From Silvanigrellaceae bacterium (GTDB taxonomy: Bacteria; Bdellovibrionota_B; Oligoflexia; Silvanigrellales; CANGWC01): DNA of 40,295 nucleotides. Shown here piece after piece: positions 20,156 to 28,459 of this stretch. The translations under genes were made by a program, and so were the position numbers. The notes below the pieces were generated by a model. It saw only the letters and a list, made by a program, of their open reading frames with translations, searched no databases and was not told where the DNA came from. Numbering within the stretch: the first letter of the stretch is position 1; each line of letters begins with the position of its first letter. The stretch is from NCBI GenBank assembly GCA_947457515.1, contig CANGWC010000007.1, positions 1-40,295 of the forward strand, in the 5' to 3' direction.

Positions 20156-20731
20156 TTATTCTTTTTGTGAATGACAAAAATTAGGATTAAAAGAACACGA
20201 TGTTTCTTCTAAAAATAATGCTTTATCATTTGATGAATCCTCTAATCGCTTTAATTTTGCCAAACATTCTGTATTTTGCAAATCAGGATTATGAGAAAGA
20301 TCTAGATATTCTAAATGAGCCAAATAATTGAGCTCGCAAACTGAAACCAGATGATTATAACTTAAATTGAGTTTTCTGAGATTTTTAAGTGAACGAATTG
20401 AGGATAATTTATTGAGTTTATTATGAGAAAGATCTAATTCAATGAGTTGTGGATAATCATCTAAGAAATCTAATGTTTTGATATTTCTATAAGATAAATC
20501 AAGATATTCTATTTTTTTATAAGGAACTAAGGGTTCCTCTTCCCCATCCCAAAAAATAGGTTTAATAGAACTGATACTCTTTATAGGTAATTCATATTCT
20601 ATATGATTGTTGTCTTGATATTGTGAAATTTCTACATCAGATTCTGAATAAATAAAGAGAGGATCTGGATAACACTTCATTAAATAAAATATTAAAAAGA
20701 TGTTTTTGCGAATACTCGAAGTCCTAAACAT
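20156..20731 (-). CDS. Leucine-rich-repeat protein (exported?)
   Basis: Repeated LRR core: KIEYLDLSYRNIKTLDFL, QLIELDLSHNKLNKLSSI, NLRKLNLSYNHLVSV, HLEYLDLSHNPDL. Start taken at MFRTSSIRKNIFLIFYL; the longer ORF begins at 20773. Confidence 0.8.
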   Translation of the reverse strand: MFRTSSIRKNIFLIFYLMKCYPDPLFIYSESDVEISQYQDNNHIEYELPIKSISSIKPIFWDGEEEPLVPYKKIEYLDLSYRNIKTLDFLDDYPQLIELDLSHNKLNKLSSIRSLKNLRKLNLSYNHLVSVCELNYLAHLEYLDLSHNPDLQNTECLAKLKRLEDSSNDKALFLEETSCSFNPNFCHSQKE

Positions 20732-22026
20732 GTTTTTTCCCGTGTTTCTCCAAAAGCATCTCCAGATAACCATACGGCACCTAAGATCCCTCCCTGAACT
20801 CCCTTTATATCCGTATAGGTATACTTAAGATCAGCTTCAATTCCTAAATTATTTTGGGAAGAATCGTTTGTTTTAGCCCAAAGAAGTGATGGCTCAAAAG
20901 TTCCCCATTGAGGCATATGGTAACCATAAGCGCCTTCTACAAAGAAAGCATTCTGAACCAGCGGTCCTGGAAGATTGTTATCAGGTACACGATAAGTATT
21001 AAACATCAAAAGACCTGGAGATATAGCTGGATGTAGGGGAAGACTATGGATTGATTGCCCGGAATTTGAACCTGTGGATAATCCTGTTTTAAGGCCAATC
21101 ATGTGAGATTCAGGTCTTTCTGCAGTGGAGAGAAGTGCCTGAGACTTCATCCATACCAAACTTTCTGATCCAAAAGTGTATTTACCTTCCCATAAGAAAG
21201 CATAACCATCAAAATTTTGATTATCACAGGTCAAATCACTGTTAATACAAGCTTCTTGTCCTCCCAATTGAGCATATTGAGGAGAACGAGATCTGCTTTT
21301 TGTAGGGAGTAGAATTTCAAATCCTGAGTAAAAAGATTGAACATAAATTTTTGCAAAGAAATCTACTAAATTAAGTTCTGTTGTTGTGCTCATTTGTTCA
21401 AGAATAGAAACAGATAAACCTACTTTTTTGGTGAAACCTTTAGATAAAGCTTCTTCGTCTAAAGTCGTCACTTGTAATGTGTAACCATCAAAATCATCTT
21501 TATGGTTATTTAGGTCACCTTCCCACCACTTATCTAATGATGCAGTGAATACTAGCGACGAAAACTGTAGATTCCATTCAAGACCATCTAAAGTCGAAGC
21601 CACCCGGAAAGGATCTGATGAATTTCTCCAAATTCCTAATCCCCAATGAACCTCTCTTCTTCCCACACGAAATAAACCATAAGTTGCATCATATTCTACA
21701 AATGCTTTGCTCACATAAGGGTAGATAGGAGATGCATTCCACTGAACAAAAGGCACATCCGGGGTATCCCCTAAATTCCCTAGGTTTTTGCCTATGTAAG
21801 GAACTGTTGTTTTATTAAAAGACAGACCTAAATTAAAAGAAAGTCCTGGAGACCCAAAGATCTTAAAATCGACATTTAAAGGAAATGACCATGCTTGATA
21901 CCGATCATGTGTTTTAGCGTCATTAGGGATATAATCCCCTGTAATTCCTACATCTACATGGGTTTGTAGAGGGCTAGCATTCAGCATAACGTAACTGAAA
22001 AACGATAATAAAAATATTTGTTTCAT
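20692..22026 (-). CDS. Outer-membrane beta-barrel-like protein
   Basis: Signal peptide MKQIFLLSFFSYVMLNA; alternating aromatic strand-like pattern; C-terminal LGLRVFAKTSF with terminal Phe. Start trimmed from 22068. Confidence 0.65.
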   Translation of the reverse strand: MKQIFLLSFFSYVMLNASPLQTHVDVGITGDYIPNDAKTHDRYQAWSFPLNVDFKIFGSPGLSFNLGLSFNKTTVPYIGKNLGNLGDTPDVPFVQWNASPIYPYVSKAFVEYDATYGLFRVGRREVHWGLGIWRNSSDPFRVASTLDGLEWNLQFSSLVFTASLDKWWEGDLNNHKDDFDGYTLQVTTLDEEALSKGFTKKVGLSVSILEQMSTTTELNLVDFFAKIYVQSFYSGFEILLPTKSRSRSPQYAQLGGQEACINSDLTCDNQNFDGYAFLWEGKYTFGSESLVWMKSQALLSTAERPESHMIGLKTGLSTGSNSGQSIHSLPLHPAISPGLLMFNTYRVPDNNLPGPLVQNAFFVEGAYGYHMPQWGTFEPSLLWAKTNDSSQNNLGIEADLKYTYTDIKGVQGGILGAVWLSGDAFGETREKTCLGLRVFAKTSF

Positions 22027-22104
22027 GAATTTGATATAGGGGTTAATGAGCCTAAGTGCAAATTTCACTAGACTCCATTTACAGAAGATGGGATAACTAT
22101 TTTA

Positions 22105-22731
22105 ATGAAATCGTTAAAACCTATTATTATAGGGGTCTGTGGAGGATCGGCTAGTGGTAAAACCTTCTTTTGCCAAAAGCTTTCTTCTATTTTAGATCCT
22201 GAGGATATCACTTACATTTCTCAAGATAACTATTATAAAAATCTTGATCCTATTCCTATTTCCGATAGAAATTACGATCATCCCCATAGCCTTGATCTTG
22301 ATCTGTTGGCTTTTCATCTGTCGCTTCTTAAAAAAGGAAGACTTGTCAGATCTCCTGTCTATGATTTCATCACCCATAGACGTACAGATAAGTTTCAAAT
22401 GATATACCCCAGACCTTTGATACTTGTAGATGGTTTATTGATTTTTTCTCATAGAGGCTGCCTTAATCAATTTGATCATACGTATTTTATAGATGTCCCC
22501 GCAGAAACAAGACTTGTCCGAAGACAAAAAAGAGACATAGAAGAAAGAGGCAGATCTTTAGATTTTTCCACATCTCAATTCTATAAAACAACTCTTCCCA
22601 TGCATAATCGTTTTATTGAACCTTTTAAATATAAAGCCCATACAGTTCTTTCCGGAGAAGATTCTTTTAATTCAGTCTTCAAAAAAATCATTCTCGATCT
22701 CAACATTAAAAACACTCAGCTCCCCTTATGA
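22105..22731 (+). CDS. udk: Uridine kinase
   Basis: IIIGVCGGSASGKTFFCQKL P-loop; SQDNYYKNL; YDHPHSLDLDLLAFHL; YDFITHRR. Confidence 0.93.
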   Translation: MKSLKPIIIGVCGGSASGKTFFCQKLSSILDPEDITYISQDNYYKNLDPIPISDRNYDHPHSLDLDLLAFHLSLLKKGRLVRSPVYDFITHRRTDKFQMIYPRPLILVDGLLIFSHRGCLNQFDHTYFIDVPAETRLVRRQKRDIEERGRSLDFSTSQFYKTTLPMHNRFIEPFKYKAHTVLSGEDSFNSVFKKIILDLNIKNTQLPL

Positions 22732-23873
22732 AATGCTCTCTGATTCTCTCAGGGGATGAACTCCTTAAAGGAAAAACAAGAGATAGTCATCTCAAATTCA
22801 TAGCTTCATCTCTTCACTCTTTAGGGCATACAGTCGTTGAAGCTTCTATTTGTCCTGATAATCCTTCTCTTCTTTTAGAAAGAATCACTCAATACAGTGC
22901 GATTTCAGAACTCATTATTATGACAGGCGGATTAGGACCGACTTCCGATGATCACACTTCTTCTGTCATTGCTGATTTCTTTAAAGTACCCCTTGAATTC
23001 AATGAAGAAGCTTGGACTCACTGCTGTAAAGTCTTCCAAAGAAGAGGCGTGACTGATATTCCTGAAGTGAATCGTAAACAGGCTTATCTGCCCCAATCCT
23101 CAGAAACCATACCTAACCCTAAAGGCACTGCTCTAGGGATTTGGATGTCATCTCCAAGTGTGACTTTATGTGCTCTTCCTGGAGTCCCCAGTGAATTAGA
23201 ACCCATGTGGAATGAGAGTGTTGTTCCTAAAATCACATCTGCTTCTGACCTTAAAGAGTTTGAAGAAATCTGTATTGATACTATAGGTATAGGTGAATCT
23301 AAACTCCAAAACACTCTGATCCCTCTAGAAAAAGAGCTATGCCCTTATTCTATTCCTCTTCATTACCAAGCACATCTTGGTTATGTCACAATAAGTGTTC
23401 TCTTACCTTTAAATGCACCAATTCATTTAAAGCCTTTAATTCATACTTTCTTTAAGGAACATTTTTCTCATAACATCTTCTGTGAAGCCCCCACACCTTT
23501 TCTCGATCAAGTTCAAAATGCTTTCAAAAACTATGGTTTACTGGTTTTAGATGAAGTGGGAATTTCAGATTTTGTTTCTCTTCATTCTGTTCTGCCCCGT
23601 TTTGTTTCTCTTCAAGGAGAACTCAGTTCTCTTCTTCCTCTTCAAAAAACATATCTTTTAAAGGAAGATCCTTCTCAACTGATCACTCTTTATATTTTAA
23701 AAGAAAGGATCTCTTTGAATCTCCCTTTAAGTCTTAAAACACCTCTTACAAAAAGCGTTTTAACTCATTTAGGATGGAAGCAAGAAGACTCTCAATGGGT
23801 TTATCCTACAAGAAGATATTCTCATGTGATGTATTTTTCATTGGGATGTTTGATTAAAATACTATCCCTTTGA
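22728..23873 (+). CDS. CinA-type protein, MoCF-biosynthesis-like domain
   Basis: SGDELLKGKTRDSHLKFIASSLHSLGHTV; MTGGLGPTSDDHT; NPKGTALGIW; ALPGVPSELEPMW. Starts within the udk stop (4-bp overlap). Confidence 0.88.
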   Translation: MKCSLILSGDELLKGKTRDSHLKFIASSLHSLGHTVVEASICPDNPSLLLERITQYSAISELIIMTGGLGPTSDDHTSSVIADFFKVPLEFNEEAWTHCCKVFQRRGVTDIPEVNRKQAYLPQSSETIPNPKGTALGIWMSSPSVTLCALPGVPSELEPMWNESVVPKITSASDLKEFEEICIDTIGIGESKLQNTLIPLEKELCPYSIPLHYQAHLGYVTISVLLPLNAPIHLKPLIHTFFKEHFSHNIFCEAPTPFLDQVQNAFKNYGLLVLDEVGISDFVSLHSVLPRFVSLQGELSSLLPLQKTYLLKEDPSQLITLYILKERISLNLPLSLKTPLTKSVLTHLGWKQEDSQWVYPTRRYSHVMYFSLGCLIKILSL

Positions 23874-23886
23874 TATTATGATTGGA

Positions 23887-26532
23887 TCATGGACTTAAGA
23901 TAGCACATCGAGCAGACATGCCCGTCGAAGAAGTTGTTATCGCCCACCAACTTTTCTCAAATCGTCCGTTATTTGCACCAAAGTGATAGTTAACTCCGGT
24001 GTAAACAATGCTAGGTGTAGTTGTTGAATCTAAATAAATCAGATCCAAGAAAAACTCAGGCACAGGCGTACCCATAGTTGGCACTAGATAGGTTTTAGGA
24101 AGAAGATTTTGATAATCCCAATCTAAAACATAATAATAGCTCGTTACCGATACCGGGACTGCATAACCTAAATTAGCATCACTGATAACCGTAGGTGATC
24201 TATTTGCTGTTCCCCAATAAATAGACTTTTGGCGAGTGGTGTTATTTGTCATATTTTCGTAATAACCATCAAAAAGTTCTGCATAATTACCAATAAGATC
24301 TCTTGATCCGTAACGAGAAATACAGTTTTTTGTTCCTACATTTCCTGTGAGAAAGAATTCGTTTCCATTATAAGTCACATCACCATAATTATGAGCCAAA
24401 TCAACATTACATCCGCCATATCCAGGACCAATATAATCATTGTTTTTCCAACCGGTGACCTGAGCGCCTATACCACTATAACTTTGATCAGGAGTTCCAT
24501 AATTAGCCACAAAATGTTCCATTTCAGTTGTCATATGAATTGATCTAGGAACTCCTGCTGCTGTATACCCTGCCGCTGTTCTATTAGCACAACCTTTACG
24601 AGCCGCATACCAATCAATGTTAATGACTGGAGTTTGTCCAGTAGCACTGCTTAAAGTTGCTGTACTAGTGGAAATACAACTAGTAGATGTGCATCCTCCC
24701 GGTGTTCCATTAGTTATAGAGCCACTGCTCATATAAGCTTCCCATTTATCAATAGCATACGTAAAAGGAACAACCGTTGTATTGGCAAACTCATGCACTG
24801 GCCAATCATCGGAATGGACCATGACCATTCCACTGGGAACATTTCCTGCCACTCTAAAACTTGTCAGAGTTTGACTATTAGGACTGGTGCTATTTTGAGC
24901 ACAAAGCTTAAAGTATCGATAATCCCATGCAGCCATACTAAAGGGAGCTGCAGTGATATCAAATCCACATTTAGAATCAGAATTAAATGCTCCGCTGGAA
25001 GCTGTCCTATAAGTCGTATCTGTACAACTGCTAAAGTCTGTGACCACTGTGACACCTGCTAAAGAGTTCTCACAGTTCCAGGCTTGGATCCCTGCTTTGG
25101 TAGAGCTGTATGCTAACTTAATCGTAGGTACTGCTCCATCTCCTGTGATAATTTTCCAATAGAATCTTGCTTTGGTGCCTTCACTGTCATTTTGAAAAGT
25201 GGAAATTAAAGGGCCTGCAACACCATTGGATCCATTACAAGAATAAGCTGTAGATCCTGATACAACTTCTACGGTATCTAAGACTCCATCTGTTCCTACA
25301 AAGTAAGCTCCATTACTGGCATTCACATGATCATATCCAAATTCAAATCTGACTCCCCCCACGGGACACGCTGTATTATCTCCTGCTGTTCCGTTACCTG
25401 ATGTAAAAGAGGTGCTTTTCGATAACCAATTGATTCCATTACAAATGTAAGTGCTAGTATAACCTGTATCCGTTCCTACATCATAAACAGCGTTATTGTT
25501 GTTATCTTGAAATCTATCTAATCGATAGCCTCCAGCTTTACAATTCGATCCTGCATTCTCTGTTGTGACTAAAAATCCTGCTCCTGGGCCATTACAGATC
25601 TTCTGTGCTGTGTAGTTAAGATCTGGTCCTGAGGTACAGTTAGAATCACCATTACTATCAATACAGGTGGTCAGTTGTATTCCTCCGGCAGGACAAGTGG
25701 TATCTCCCGATGCAAGAGTTGTAGATAATACTAAAGCTTTCTGTCCATTACAGACTTTGTAAGTGTTACTATTCTTATCAATGGTAGCTTCATAAGTCCC
25801 ATTATTATTGATATCTGTGAATGTATTGATCTGTGTTCCACCACTGGGACAAGTGGCATCTCCGGAAGCTATGGTGGATGTTATGGTAACACTATTGGAT
25901 CCATTACAGGTGTATTTAACATTGTAGAAACTATCCACTCCTGATTCATAAGTTCCATTAGCATTGAGATCAGTGAATGATTCAAGTTTTGTGCCACCTG
26001 TGGGGCATTGAGTGTTCCCTGTGGCTAAAGTGGTGGTGATAATCACTCCATTAGCTCCAGATAAAGAAGCAGAACCATTCAGTCCATTACAGATCTTCTT
26101 AGCGTTATAATTGGTATCTACCTTACTATCGTAAGTATTGTTTCCATCCACATCGACAAAAGATTCATATCTTTTACCTCCTTGAGGACAGTCTGTATCT
26201 CCCACGGCAACATCTGTAGCAACGACTTTAAAGTCTCCGGGTTTAGTGACTATGGTTGTATTCCCAGTAGGGACAGTGAGACAACCGACTTTTTCGGAAT
26301 AGTCAGTATCTTGTCCCTCTGTATAAACAGCATCTAATTTACCTTGCTCTGTCCAAGTTTCAAAAAGAACTCCCCCATAAGTGCATCGAGAGTCTCCGAG
26401 ATCAATAGGCTGAGAATGAGTAAAGGGAATGGGCGCAAAAGCTTCTGATTTTAAGGCAGGTAGCTGGACTGGAGCTACTTTAAAACAACTTGTTAAAAGA
26501 TAAATCAACACTCTGATTAAAAATCCGCTCAT
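23887..26532 (-). CDS. Large lipoprotein with CNG-type repeats and FGE/C-type-lectin-fold-like C-terminus (paralog 1)
   Basis: Lipobox LLTSC; about 6 repeats of roughly 40-50 aa (CPxGG...F.D.N.NGTYE...Y..CNG); C-terminal WYAARKGC..., MTTEMEHFVANYG..., CISRYGSRDLIGNYAELFDGYY and ARCAILSP resemble FGE-sulfatase-type domains. Confidence 0.85.
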   Translation of the reverse strand: MSGFLIRVLIYLLTSCFKVAPVQLPALKSEAFAPIPFTHSQPIDLGDSRCTYGGVLFETWTEQGKLDAVYTEGQDTDYSEKVGCLTVPTGNTTIVTKPGDFKVVATDVAVGDTDCPQGGKRYESFVDVDGNNTYDSKVDTNYNAKKICNGLNGSASLSGANGVIITTTLATGNTQCPTGGTKLESFTDLNANGTYESGVDSFYNVKYTCNGSNSVTITSTIASGDATCPSGGTQINTFTDINNNGTYEATIDKNSNTYKVCNGQKALVLSTTLASGDTTCPAGGIQLTTCIDSNGDSNCTSGPDLNYTAQKICNGPGAGFLVTTENAGSNCKAGGYRLDRFQDNNNNAVYDVGTDTGYTSTYICNGINWLSKSTSFTSGNGTAGDNTACPVGGVRFEFGYDHVNASNGAYFVGTDGVLDTVEVVSGSTAYSCNGSNGVAGPLISTFQNDSEGTKARFYWKIITGDGAVPTIKLAYSSTKAGIQAWNCENSLAGVTVVTDFSSCTDTTYRTASSGAFNSDSKCGFDITAAPFSMAAWDYRYFKLCAQNSTSPNSQTLTSFRVAGNVPSGMVMVHSDDWPVHEFANTTVVPFTYAIDKWEAYMSSGSITNGTPGGCTSTSCISTSTATLSSATGQTPVINIDWYAARKGCANRTAAGYTAAGVPRSIHMTTEMEHFVANYGTPDQSYSGIGAQVTGWKNNDYIGPGYGGCNVDLAHNYGDVTYNGNEFFLTGNVGTKNCISRYGSRDLIGNYAELFDGYYENMTNNTTRQKSIYWGTANRSPTVISDANLGYAVPVSVTSYYYVLDWDYQNLLPKTYLVPTMGTPVPEFFLDLIYLDSTTTPSIVYTGVNYHFGANNGRFEKSWWAITTSSTGMSARCAILSP

Positions 26533-26567
26533 CTTTGAATGTTACTTCAAAAAGTGAACCTCTTTCT

Positions 26568-26587
26568 GAGAAAAAATTGCCTAGTTA
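26568..26587 (-). promoter_or_regulatory. Conserved upstream motif, paralog 1
   Basis: Minus strand TAACTAGGCAATTTTTTCTC, about 36 nt before the ATG. A near-identical motif occurs at the same spacing upstream of paralog 2 (39433-39453). Confidence 0.4.
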
Positions 26588-27676
26588 TTTTATGATTAAG
26601 CTTAAAATCTTCTGAGCTGTAATGGGCCCTAAAAGGATCCCTCGAGAACCGTGCCCTGCGGCAATATAAAGATTTTTGAGTGATGGATGTTCTTCAATAT
26701 AAGGAACCCTATGGGGAGTTCTCGGTCTAAATCCATGCCAACCTTCTATTTTATCCCAGGTGATATTTCTAATACTGGGAAGAAGTACTAACGCTCTTGT
26801 CAGTAATGAAACACCTCCACTCAAAGTAAATCCTGGTGTTTCATTTCTTTCAGATGTTGATCCTATAATAATGCTATTATGATCTGATTGTTTTCTAGGA
26901 AGTAAGTAGATATTAGGAGCAAAAACAACATGATCTATAAGAGGTTTCTCTACTTCTAATGAAATAACCTGCCCCTTAATGCTGAATAATGGATAGAGGG
27001 GATCAAGATCTCTTGTTCCTAATCCTGCTGCAATAATCACCTGAGAAGCCGGGTAAAACTGACCCTGTGCCATAACACCCTGAATCATTCCTTGGTTTGA
27101 GATATATTTTTCAACGGGTGAATTAAAGTGAAAAGAGGCTCCTAAAGCCTTTGCGCTTTCATAAAGAGCCTTACCCATTAAAGGCACATTAACAGAACCG
27201 ATACGAGGCTCTAAAATACCTCCCAATTGATCTTTATGGAGTAGTGGTTCACTCTTTCTTAAAACATCATGATTTAACCACCTTGGGTGATGTGACGGAT
27301 CAGGAATTTCATTTTGATGTATGGGAATATTTTTAAGGTAATGTTCCTTGAGTGCCTGTGTCTTAGCAACCCTAATTCCTTGTTTCCATTCAATATAATT
27401 GATCTTACAAAAATCCCAGAGTTCTTTTTGAAGAAGTTCATGTTGAGAAAGAGCATCTTTAGCCAGGGATATCCATTCACTGGGTTCTTTATTCCATAAA
27501 GAAAATTCAGCGATGCCTGCAGCAACTTTACTGGCTCCGAGTAATGGAGCACTTTGCTGCTCAAAAACCTCACAAGGAATTCCTTTAGAACTTAAAAGAT
27601 AAGCAATATTAAGGCCTATAATTCCTGCACCTACAATAATTACAGAATGATCATGGTTGTTTTTGAATGTTTCCAT
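26585..27676 (-). CDS. FAD-dependent oxidoreductase (DAO family, glycine-oxidase/ThiO-like)
   Basis: SVIIVGAGIIGLNIAYLLSSKGIPCEVFEQ Rossmann motif; DAO-family C-terminus IEGWHGFRPRTPHRVPYIEEHPSLKNLYIAAGHGSRGILLGP. Confidence 0.9.
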   Translation of the reverse strand: METFKNNHDHSVIIVGAGIIGLNIAYLLSSKGIPCEVFEQQSAPLLGASKVAAGIAEFSLWNKEPSEWISLAKDALSQHELLQKELWDFCKINYIEWKQGIRVAKTQALKEHYLKNIPIHQNEIPDPSHHPRWLNHDVLRKSEPLLHKDQLGGILEPRIGSVNVPLMGKALYESAKALGASFHFNSPVEKYISNQGMIQGVMAQGQFYPASQVIIAAGLGTRDLDPLYPLFSIKGQVISLEVEKPLIDHVVFAPNIYLLPRKQSDHNSIIIGSTSERNETPGFTLSGGVSLLTRALVLLPSIRNITWDKIEGWHGFRPRTPHRVPYIEEHPSLKNLYIAAGHGSRGILLGPITAQKILSLIIK

Positions 27677-27679
27677 GAA

Positions 27680-27715
27680 AAGAAACTACTTTATTCAGGA
27701 GAAACTGTATGCAAA
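27680..27715 (+). repeat. 36-bp direct repeat, copy A
   Basis: aagaaactactttattcaggagaaactgtatgcaaa, identical to 29487-29522. Confidence 0.97.
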
Positions 27716-27760
27716 ATATGAGGATTTATAAGATTTTTAAGAGTTATCATGGGAACCCAG
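27690..27760 (-). pseudogene. 3'-terminal remnant of a paralog of the 29498-30364 gene
   Basis: The minus strand translates as ...TLKNLINPHILHTVSPE-stop, versus ...SFEDLINSETLHTVSPE-stop in the intact gene. No intact upstream ORF. The left boundary is approximate. Confidence 0.6.
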
Positions 27761-27783
27761 TTACGAGTAAGTTATTTATTTTG

Positions 27784-27812
27784 TTGACACATTTCTTGAA
27801 TGTAAATAAAAT
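27784..27812 (+). promoter_or_regulatory. Sigma70-like promoter upstream of the XRE regulator
   Basis: TTGACA (27784-27789), 17-nt spacer, TAAAAT (27807-27812). Confidence 0.65.
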
Positions 27813-27815
27813 ACA

Positions 27816-27833
27816 TTGACATACGAAGGTCAA
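27816..27833 (+). promoter_or_regulatory. Candidate operator palindrome
   Basis: TTGAC-atacgaag-GTCAA immediately downstream of the -10. Confidence 0.45.
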
Positions 27834-27927
27834 CGTTTCATAAGGCTCAACAAGCAATGGAGGGCAATTTATATGATTTCAGAGAACCACCCCATTAAAT
27901 TTTGCGAAATACAGGAAGTAACACCCC

Positions 27928-28251
27928 ATGACTACTAAGACACATCTTCTTAAAGCAAGAGAAGTTTTAATACCCACTATTGCTAACACTACCTTTGGAG
28001 AATTGGTTCGCTCTATTCGTTTTTGTGATGAAGTTAAACAAGCAGAACTTGCTAGAAGACTAAAAGTATCACGCCAATTTCTGAATGCTGTTGAATTTGG
28101 GAAAAGTCAGGTGAGTTTAGATTTTGCAAAACGTGTGGCAGATGGCCTAGGCTACTCCCCAGAAGCATTTGCAGAAATCCTGATACAAGAACAACTCCAA
28201 AAAGCAGGAATCCCCTGTAAAGTTTCTTTAAAACCAAATTCAGCAGATTGA
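27928..28251 (+). CDS. XRE/HTH transcriptional regulator (HigA-like antitoxin possible)
   Basis: HTH: KQAELARRLKVSRQFLNAVEFGKSQVSLDFAKRVADGLGYSPEAF. Confidence 0.88.
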   Translation: MTTKTHLLKAREVLIPTIANTTFGELVRSIRFCDEVKQAELARRLKVSRQFLNAVEFGKSQVSLDFAKRVADGLGYSPEAFAEILIQEQLQKAGIPCKVSLKPNSAD

Positions 28252-28459
28252 TCTCCTCTCCACCCTGACTGACAAGGATTCCTCTGTTACTTTTTGCTGA
28301 TAAAAAAGAAACTACTTATTCTCCCTTTATTTAACTCTTTATTAAAATAGTAATAATCAACATAAACTCAGTAAAAACCTTATGAGTAAAAATTAATGAC
28401 ACTAACTACGGTATCAATTTTCATCTTTATTTTATAAAATCAAAAAAAAAGGTTCGTGA

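Noticed and set aside
23887-24100. Diversity-generating retroelement: C-terminal lectin-fold variable regions in two paralogs suggested VR targets
   Set aside because: The paralogs also differ at synonymous and non-adenine positions (e.g. CGATTTGAGAAAAGT vs AGATTTCATAAGAGT; GCTCGATGTGCTATC vs GCTAGATGTGCTATT). No template repeat with A at variable sites and no DGR-type RT were seen in the window. A genome-wide search for TR/RT could reopen it.
24793-25062. Antisense and alternate-frame ORFs in lipoprotein paralog 1, also 39177-39362 in paralog 2
   Set aside because: Shadow ORFs created by repetitive Gly/Asn/Thr-rich coding sequence.
23887-26532. CRISPR array or tandem DNA repeat in the lipoprotein genes
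   Set aside because: The repeats are degenerate, in-frame protein repeats of about 40-50 aa with CNG motifs, not short identical repeats with spacers.
28366-28387. Inverted repeat ACTCA-N12-TGAGT upstream of the hydrolase
   Set aside because: Only 5-bp arms in AT-rich DNA; expected by chance.
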